Source: Proteiniphilum sp. UBA4977
GTDB taxonomy: Bacteria; Bacteroidota; Bacteroidia; Bacteroidales; Dysgonomonadaceae
Assembly (NCBI GenBank): GCA_002398565.1
Contig: DGZP01000071.1
Location: 46,925 to 68,984, forward strand
Direction of reading: 5' to 3'
Length of the DNA: 22,060 nt
Shown one piece after another: positions 9,064 to 14,832 of the stretch. The number at the start of each line of letters is the position of its first letter. Positions within the stretch are counted from its first letter, which is position 1. A program made the position numbers and the translations under genes. The notes under the pieces are model-generated. The model made no database searches. It worked only from the letters and a program-made list of their open reading frames with translations, and had not been told where the DNA came from.

Positions 9064-9762
9064 TTACTGTTTTAGTACATCTATGAAGTTGGCCTTGGGA
9101 TTTTCCCATTTCAGTCCGGCGTTGTCGTGATACGAAGCATACTCCGTGATTATCGCGCCTTCAGGACCGGCATAAAGGAAGTGGGGAGCCTCCGCCTCGT
9201 TCAGGTGTATAACCTCGTCGACTTTCTGTATCTGGAAGTGTGCGATTGTTACACTACCTGACTGGCTATCTGGTATTTTTGGAGCATTCGGAGTAGGTTC
9301 ACCCGTTGAGAAGTTATATGCCCATCCGTGTCGCACCTGCCATGATTCATATTTCGGTGGGAAGTCGGTGGCGACGTGTCTGTGCTGGCCAATCATCTGT
9401 CCGGGGAGCAAATATATCTCGTGCCCGAAATATCTATGTTCGGCATCGTTAAGCCAGAAAACACCTGCCATACCCGTGTTTTCAAAGTCGCCAAGACCGA
9501 AGTCCGAAATAAACAGGTTTTCTTTTAAAAAATCTGAATATTGCACACCATAATAGTCGAACATGTCGAGATATGCTGCCAGGGCGATCTCAGGATCCAG
9601 CTTGCCATCCTTGTAGAAATCGGCATTGGTGTATTTTTTTTTGTAAGGCTCTTTTACACTGTCTTGTGTATTTTCAACAGTCGCAGTTCCTTTACCACAG
9701 GAAACCAACGTAACAGTTGCCAATGCAAGGGCAAGCTTTTTGATAAGTTTCTTAGATTTCAT
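9064..9762 (-). CDS. Exported cupin lipoprotein resembling D-lyxose ketol-isomerase
   Basis: This 232-residue protein starts with a lipoprotein signal peptide: basic MKSKKLIKK, then a hydrophobic stretch, then lipobox LVSC with C22 as the lipidated residue. The mature part is a single cupin. Cupin motif 1 reads LLPGQMIGQHRH (118-129) and is followed by E139 in KYESWQVRHG. Motif 2 contains EAPHFLYAGPEGAIITEYAS (191-210) with H194. H127, H129, E139 and H194 match the His-His-Glu-His metal set of D-lyxose isomerase-type cupins, whose C-terminal segment also resembles AGPEGAIITEYAS. Those enzymes are normally cytoplasmic, so an exported lipid-anchored form is unusual. It may isomerise a free sugar outside the cytoplasm or merely bind one. 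The start is 8 bp after the upstream stop, so it is co-transcribed with the RidA-like gene. Confidence 0.75.
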   Translation of the reverse strand: MKSKKLIKKLALALATVTLVSCGKGTATVENTQDSVKEPYKKKYTNADFYKDGKLDPEIALAAYLDMFDYYGVQYSDFLKENLFISDFGLGDFENTGMAGVFWLNDAEHRYFGHEIYLLPGQMIGQHRHVATDFPPKYESWQVRHGWAYNFSTGEPTPNAPKIPDSQSGSVTIAHFQIQKVDEVIHLNEAEAPHFLYAGPEGAIITEYASYHDNAGLKWENPKANFIDVLKQ

Positions 9763-9770
9763 AATACAAA

Positions 9771-10979
9771 TTATTTTAAATTAAATGATTTATGTTCATT
9801 AATTATTATCCTGTCGGCACCCCTGTTACCGACAGGGTGTCGCTCTTTTTTACTTTCAAACAGCATCCATCCCTCGATCTCGACAAGCAAATTGTCCCTG
9901 CACACATCTGCCAGGCTATAAAGAGCAGGCACACCGGGATAGATCTTCGCGACTGCCGCCCGCACCCTGTCGTAATCAGCGGCATATTTAAGATAGACAC
10001 GGAGAGCCAGAATTTCATTTCCAACAGCCATATTCTTTGCTTCCGCACCTTCGCGCACCTGTGAAACCAGATTTTCTATATTCTCTATTGTGGCCTGTGT
10101 CTGCTGCAACACCCCTGTGGCCTCAAGGCTCTCTTCACCCCTTATGGCCGCCGTTCCTGAAATATAAAGCAGTTTTTCACCATCAAAAGCGACTGATTTC
10201 GCACGTTCGAACTTGGGTGAAGTTTTTCCGCTATTTTTCTCTCCAACCAGAACGTGGCACGAATAGTCGAACGCCGATACCTGAAGATTGTTATCTATCT
10301 TCTCTATCACTATCTGTGATCTATCGGATGGCAGGACGGTCTCCATATCAACCGTTACTTCGCCTCGGGCTGTTCCAATCCCCGTGGCGGCAGGATAGCC
10401 ATTCTCCCAATCCACACCGTCGTAAAAGGCGGAACGGGCGTCGTTAAAATCCTGATAATGCTGAGCTCCCCTCTCGATTCGGGTGATCTGTGGAATGTAA
10501 TTCCACTGTCGCACGATCGAGGAGACGGGCATATTTTCTGTGCGTAATATTTTGCCTATTTTGCTAAAAACTTCGTCACATCCCGCACGGAAATCCGTAC
10601 AATTTTTATCCGGTATTACACCTCCCAGGTAAAGTTTGCGGCAGGAGGATGTTTCAATTACAATATATGCAATATCGTCCGATTTTTTATACATTGCCGC
10701 TGCATACTGCCTGTCGCAAACTCCGTGAACCTCCACGACCACCTGTGAGCCGTTCAGGGGGTCCTGTGCCACACATGAAAAGACAGGAGGCCTTTCGAAG
10801 TAAAGCTCATTAACCGCACGGGCTATACTTTCATATTTACCATAATAATCCGAAAAATCGGCTGAAGAAACGAAAAAAACAAGCCTGACGACATTGCGTA
10901 CATGACCCAGTTCCTCAATCACTCCCCTTAGCTGCAAATCGAAATTCAGTCCTTTGCCGTATATATGCTTTATCAACAT
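9771..10979 (-). CDS. Multi-domain RidA/chorismatase-like (FkbO/Hyg5/XanB2-type) protein
   Basis: This 402-residue cytoplasmic protein has no signal peptide and appears to contain three RidA (YjgF)-related units. The N-terminal unit (about 10-90) matches the back half of a RidA fold (VVRLVFFVSSADFSDYYGK, then RPPVFSCVAQ and VVVEVHGV). The middle unit (105-215) carries the chorismatase-like stretch WNYIPQI (159-165), YQDFNDARSAFYDG (175-188) and YPAATGIG (195-202). The C-terminal unit (260-372) has LYISGTAAIRGEE (271-283) and SLADVCRDNLLVEIEG (355-370). Chorismatases such as FkbO, Hyg5 and XanB2 share this arrangement and convert chorismate to dihydroxy- or hydroxybenzoates. Candidate active-site residues are R327 and E367/E369. 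Why such a protein leads an operon of cytochromes and sugar enzymes is unclear, and a Rid-type imine or enamine deaminase role is a fair alternative. It is the first gene after the regulatory gap. Confidence 0.65.
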   Translation of the reverse strand: MLIKHIYGKGLNFDLQLRGVIEELGHVRNVVRLVFFVSSADFSDYYGKYESIARAVNELYFERPPVFSCVAQDPLNGSQVVVEVHGVCDRQYAAAMYKKSDDIAYIVIETSSCRKLYLGGVIPDKNCTDFRAGCDEVFSKIGKILRTENMPVSSIVRQWNYIPQITRIERGAQHYQDFNDARSAFYDGVDWENGYPAATGIGTARGEVTVDMETVLPSDRSQIVIEKIDNNLQVSAFDYSCHVLVGEKNSGKTSPKFERAKSVAFDGEKLLYISGTAAIRGEESLEATGVLQQTQATIENIENLVSQVREGAEAKNMAVGNEILALRVYLKYAADYDRVRAAVAKIYPGVPALYSLADVCRDNLLVEIEGWMLFESKKERHPVGNRGADRIIINEHKSFNLK

Positions 10980-11015
10980 TATCAGTTATTTATTTACATA
11001 CAAACATTTTTTTCG

Positions 11016-11029
11016 GATACCCTGGTATC
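11016..11029 (-). promoter_or_regulatory. Short palindrome in the predicted operon leader
   Basis: GATACC and GGTATC form a 6-bp inverted repeat around CT, about 37 nt upstream of the first start codon of the downstream operon. It lies inside the transcript predicted from either -7 element. It could be an RNA hairpin of five base pairs with a four-base loop (GATAC CAGG GTATC on the transcript) or a second protein-binding site. Nothing decides between these, and chance is possible. Confidence 0.25.
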
Positions 11030-11088
11030 GCAGGATCTTAGGTAATTTCACTCTCCTCTTCCTTTTTGGAAATAAAGGAATAACCGTT

Positions 11089-11111
11089 ATCAAATTTACT
11101 AAACCGGTTTA
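11089..11111 (-). promoter_or_regulatory. Operator-promoter repeat copy 1 (proximal)
   Basis: The minus strand reads TAAACCGGTTTA (11111-11100), a perfect 12-bp palindrome with the central CG typical of LacI-family operators. One base later comes TAAATTTG (11098-11091), which fits the Bacteroidota -7 consensus TAnnTTTG. A repressor bound here would sit just upstream of, and touching, the -7 element. The predicted transcript would start about 5-8 bp downstream, giving a leader of roughly 105 nt before the ATG at 10979. A -33 TTTG is not clear: TTG occurs 14 and 17 bp upstream of the -7 box, shorter than usual. Apart from one base, the 23-bp unit is identical to the distal copy. Confidence 0.65.
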
Positions 11112-11245
11112 ACAACAAGCATGATTTAATTTTCCTGAACATACGGGTATTTAAAAAAATTATTTTGAAGTGTGTCTATAAATTCAAATCTCCATTAACC
11201 TGAGTTTAGATCGCAAATCTCTTATATAATTAACAACAGTTCCAA

Positions 11246-11268
11246 ATCAAATTTACTATACCGGTTTA
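11246..11268 (-). promoter_or_regulatory. Operator-promoter repeat copy 2 (distal)
   Basis: This is the second copy of the 23-bp unit, differing from copy 1 by a single base. The plus-strand palindrome is TATACCGGTTTA (11257-11268), so symmetry is slightly imperfect. On the minus strand it is followed by TAAATTTG (11255-11248), again a match to TAnnTTTG. TTTG occurs 14 bp upstream of that box. Centre-to-centre distance to copy 1 is 157 bp, close to 15 turns of B-DNA, which would suit repressor-mediated looping. It could equally be a second promoter or an auxiliary operator. The regulator itself is not encoded in the window. Confidence 0.6.
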
Positions 11269-11552
11269 GCAAATTAAAGAAGCTATATTTCCGTTTTTTA
11301 ATATTGATAATCGTTGCATTTTCATTCGAGATTATAAAAAATGGTATACGTTTTAATTATTCAGATTATCTTGAGAAGATAGTCAATTAATCAATCTCAC
11401 ATAACTCAACAAAATTAATATCAAAAATTGAGTTAAACAATAAAAATTTAGTAGCAGATGTTTTATTTAACTTTACTTTATAGTATTTAATTATAAGAAT
11501 AGATTAATGTTTTTATTTACCGCCGACGATCCTCCTTATATGTACTTTATCA

Positions 11553-12308
11553 TTAAGACAATGCAGATATTATTGTGCTAATTCCCGTTATAAACAGAAA
11601 AATACATGTCACAACATACAATTTTCTTCTGGACAACTGGTTGCCTATCTTCAATCCGACAAGACTTCCCGCATAAATGAGAGGGAAATAAGCCAAACTG
11701 AGTAATATGGGCTTGCTTAGAGGCCCAAATCCGGGAAGAATAGCCATTAAAACAATCATGATCGGAATAAACAGCAGGAAACTGGCAAAATAAAATCCTT
11801 TGATTTTTGCGGGTTCCCAGTCATGAGCCATGCCCCAAAGAACGAGAGGAGGACCACCCATGCCTATTGTCCCGGAAAAAACACCACTCAGTAAAAAAGC
11901 AAGTACCGTATAAGGCCATTTAACCTTGTCCACCTGTCTTGGTTTAAAAATTAATTGTACCACCACCAAAACAGATAAGGCAGTCCCGACTATCATTAAA
12001 ATATACCTGGGATCAAGAGAAATTATTTGCCTTAAAATAATTAGTCCGGCAATTAATCCAACAATGCTTAAAGCAGTAGCCATACCTACTTCTTTCCAGG
12101 GTATTGATGCATGGAGCGACCGTACCCCTGCAACCGACTGCAGGAGAGAGCCGACTGAAACCATTACAATCACCTGGTGAAGTGGAATTCCTATCCAGAC
12201 CAACAGCGGGGTAGCAAAAAGTGCATAAGCAAAACCTACCGCCGCCTGTATCATTGCAGCCAGACAAAGAATTATCCCACAGAAAATAATAGCAGAGAAA
12301 GTATCCAT
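11553..12308 (-). CDS. TauE/SafE family membrane permease
   Basis: This 251-residue polytopic inner-membrane protein belongs to the TauE/SafE family (DUF81), whose members export or move sulfite, sulfoacetate and other organic anions. It has about eight hydrophobic helices in two related halves. Family marks are the glycine-rich AAVGFAYALFATPLL (22-36) in the first half and SGTIGMGGPPLVLWG (145-159) at the start of the second. Length is typical (about 250). It lies 55 bp downstream of the GH38-like gene and closes the glycan block. In this setting it might export an organic acid or sulfite released from a glycan, but the substrate cannot be read from sequence. No sulfatase gene is visible nearby. 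Confidence 0.9.
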   Translation of the reverse strand: MDTFSAIIFCGIILCLAAMIQAAVGFAYALFATPLLVWIGIPLHQVIVMVSVGSLLQSVAGVRSLHASIPWKEVGMATALSIVGLIAGLIILRQIISLDPRYILMIVGTALSVLVVVQLIFKPRQVDKVKWPYTVLAFLLSGVFSGTIGMGGPPLVLWGMAHDWEPAKIKGFYFASFLLFIPIMIVLMAILPGFGPLSKPILLSLAYFPLIYAGSLVGLKIGNQLSRRKLYVVTCIFLFITGISTIISALS

Positions 12309-12363
12309 ATAATAGGATCGGATTTTTTAAACAAGGTGATGAACCGATATGCCCTTCCTTCGC

Positions 12364-14742
12364 CTAATAATTATTTAGCCATTTATTATAAGAATTATCC
12401 TCTTTTTCATCAGGGTTGACTATTATTACGGGTCTGACAATATAAGTATCGGAAATTTGCTGTGCTTGTTCCTTCCCTATTTTCTCCGGAGTATAAAATA
12501 CATCGTACTCATAAACCGTTTTTCCTGAATATTCTGCAGGGAAATTTACACCCCAGGCGTTATTATAGAGCATCGACTGCAGGAGGTAGGAGTTGTCAGG
12601 TTCATTTATGTCACCTTTCAGAAAAAACATCTGTTTTCCTAATTCAAACACGGGAGAGGTTTTCGACGACCACAACCAGGTACCCTCTTCGGTAGCAAAT
12701 TTAACCCACGAATCGGCCACAAAAAAAGATTTACACGTATTGGGAACATTGTCGCTATAAGGTGTGAATTCCATCCCGCCATTGGTGGTTGTCACCTCAC
12801 GTTTGATGTTATGAAATGGGAACTCAGCATATATCACCTCTTGTTCACGTTCAGTGTGCAATTTTCTGTCAAAAATGATTTTTATATTTGCCCGCCGTTC
12901 ATTTTTATAGACGGTCAGAATACGTTCTGCACTGACAAAACGCTCATTATTTAATTTTTGACTGTACGTCACAGAGTGTGGCGTATCGTTCACACGAGTA
13001 ATTTCCGCTTCGGCTGAATAATAGTCCCCCGGTATTGCAGTGGCTCCCCACCATCCGCCTGTAATAAATTTATTCACATATAGAATGGGTGCTTCTCCGG
13101 AAAAAAGAGGAAGCCTCATCCCATCCCACTGGATACTTGTGGGCCATCCGGCAGCATTGACTGAAATCTGAGGATTTCTAGAAGCTACCTCCGGATCGGT
13201 ATCTGTTTCCTGAGCAATAAGGCGGTGGGTACTATTCGGTGCTAACTTATCAATCCAGAATGAAAATACATCATTCTCTGAATATAACTTGATTCTTTTT
13301 CCGGTAGAAGGATCAAGGAGCGATTTCGGATTTCTGATCCCCCTTATTGCGTTTTTATTCACGCTGCACCATCCGGAATATTCTTTTTGCTGTGTATTTA
13401 TCACATAGACTCCTCCTTGCTGTCCAAAAACAGAAGATCTTGTTTGTTGCGCAAGAAGCCAGCTTGCATATTCATATGCTTTGTATGCAAATCTGAACGC
13501 TTCGTTCATGTTTCCCTGGTTCTTGGTGCTGTAGATATCTCTGCTAGAATTATTTGCGGCAAATGTATGTTCGTAATAGGTACATAAATCCCGTTCAATT
13601 TCGTCTACTCGATTCTTCTGAGATTCAGCCATGTCCTTAAAAACAGGAGATTTAGCTGCCTGAAGCAAATATCGAGCATTCCGGGCAGTGGCTGTTTCAC
13701 GGGGCATGGCAGTCATTCCAAATGACCACCAATCACCAAACTCACCCTTGATTTTCACTGTATTTTTTGCGGTGGTTTTTTCCAATGACTCCATTGAACG
13801 TGTCGCTGTAGTGATGTTGAGTACAGGTTTCAATCCTAGTTCATTCCACTTTTTAACAAAATTGACAATACCAAAAAAAGGACCGTCATTATCGCATCTC
13901 CACTGGTTCGAAAAGGTAATTGGAAGCGATTCATAGGAGTAACCTTTTTCTTCCAGAGCTGCCAGTTTTTTCAGGCATATCTTGTGCGCTTCACGCACAG
14001 ACTCCTCATCCGATTTGAAAATTTCACCCTCTCTTGGCCAGCGGGAGGTGAGATCAATTGCTTCAATTGAATTCCTCCTCCACTGTTTGTCATGAAACCA
14101 GTTATAGGCTTCCCAATAAGGGTACCCACAATAGAGGAAGATCTTTTCCCCATCCGGCATCTCCCACGAGCAGGCGGTTGGCTTGTTGAAAGGGAGCCGT
14201 CCATTCATTCCAAGCCATATATATTTTACACCTTTTGAGATCAGTTTACTGGCAACAGACCGTGGAAAACCATTGACATCATTCTGAATGGCAATGCGGG
14301 AATTTAAAAGTGAAGAGACATCGGCAGGCACCCAGGAGGTAAGCTTTTCAACCTCTGCACTGTTTAACATAGGATGAATGTTGAAAGGCATGCTATTGAC
14401 ATCAATCTGTCCCCTTTTAATACACTGTAACATTTTTTCGCGACGAGATGGAGTCGTTTCCTGCCACCATTCCCAGAATGGCCCCAACGATTCCACAGTC
14501 CAGGTAAAACGTTCACCCTGTTTATTGTTTTTTGTCTGCTCAGCATAATCCAGCGCAATGTCTATGTACCGCTTTTGCAATTCAGCCACCATAAGCGGAT
14601 GGTCCGTAAAACCATAATCGGTATGTGTCCAGTTTATAATATCTATGGTTTTTACCTTTCCCGTAGTGGATTGAGATATTACCGGCAGAGAAAAAAGTAG
14701 CAACAGCAGTATGGCTGTTTTTTTTATTTTAAGCACATTCAT
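12364..14742 (-). CDS. Secreted GH38-like (DUF5054-type) putative glycosidase
   Basis: This 792-residue protein has a signal peptide (hydrophobic 10-22, cleavage after VIS). Its N-terminal half resembles the GH38/GH57-like (beta/alpha)7 barrel of alpha-mannosidases. The zinc-type HxD motif is seen as WTHTDYGF (H40, D42). A nucleophile-like aspartate lies in AIQNDVNGFPRS (D155), WRCDNDGP (281-288) resembles the conserved aspartate/glycine loop, and H392 in YYEHTF is a candidate fourth ligand. The C-terminal half is beta-rich. Sequence around these motifs differs from classical alpha-mannosidases and looks more like the DUF5054 family of unknown specificity. It is probably an exo-glycosidase working with the GH78 and GH79-like enzymes upstream. 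The 90-bp gap before it holds AT-rich DNA without a clear promoter. Confidence 0.72.
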   Translation of the reverse strand: MNVLKIKKTAILLLLLFSLPVISQSTTGKVKTIDIINWTHTDYGFTDHPLMVAELQKRYIDIALDYAEQTKNNKQGERFTWTVESLGPFWEWWQETTPSRREKMLQCIKRGQIDVNSMPFNIHPMLNSAEVEKLTSWVPADVSSLLNSRIAIQNDVNGFPRSVASKLISKGVKYIWLGMNGRLPFNKPTACSWEMPDGEKIFLYCGYPYWEAYNWFHDKQWRRNSIEAIDLTSRWPREGEIFKSDEESVREAHKICLKKLAALEEKGYSYESLPITFSNQWRCDNDGPFFGIVNFVKKWNELGLKPVLNITTATRSMESLEKTTAKNTVKIKGEFGDWWSFGMTAMPRETATARNARYLLQAAKSPVFKDMAESQKNRVDEIERDLCTYYEHTFAANNSSRDIYSTKNQGNMNEAFRFAYKAYEYASWLLAQQTRSSVFGQQGGVYVINTQQKEYSGWCSVNKNAIRGIRNPKSLLDPSTGKRIKLYSENDVFSFWIDKLAPNSTHRLIAQETDTDPEVASRNPQISVNAAGWPTSIQWDGMRLPLFSGEAPILYVNKFITGGWWGATAIPGDYYSAEAEITRVNDTPHSVTYSQKLNNERFVSAERILTVYKNERRANIKIIFDRKLHTEREQEVIYAEFPFHNIKREVTTTNGGMEFTPYSDNVPNTCKSFFVADSWVKFATEEGTWLWSSKTSPVFELGKQMFFLKGDINEPDNSYLLQSMLYNNAWGVNFPAEYSGKTVYEYDVFYTPEKIGKEQAQQISDTYIVRPVIIVNPDEKEDNSYNKWLNNY

Positions 14743-14832
14743 ATTGTAATTTCTTTATTATAAAATATTTGATGTTTTATTATTGTCTCGATTTTATTCT
14801 TTAAACTTTCCTTAAATAGTCTAATCGTATAT

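Larger units (their letters stand above)
10980..11552. other. 573-bp AT-rich gene-free regulatory gap
   Basis: This is the longest gene-free stretch in the window. It lies between the TauE gene stop and the start of the downstream operon. No reading frame over about 35 codons with family features was found on either strand. What stands out is a pair of near-identical 23-bp repeats containing LacI-like palindromes and -7 promoter elements, listed separately. There are also several small inverted repeats: GATACC/GGTATC at 11016-11029, TATCTT/AAGATA at 11367-11381 and TAACTCAA/TTGAGTTA at 11402-11435. I see no clear GC-rich terminator after the TauE gene, so read-through from the upstream block remains possible. 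Confidence 0.8.

Noticed and set aside
11038..11142. A 34-codon minus-strand frame overlapping operator copy 1
   Set aside because: It has no evident ribosome site or recognisable sequence and coincides with the promoter/operator repeat, so chance is more likely than a leader peptide.
11266..11325. A 19-codon minus-strand frame ending in operator copy 2
   Set aside because: Too short and unsupported; it lies upstream of the distal -7 box, so would not be in the predicted transcript.
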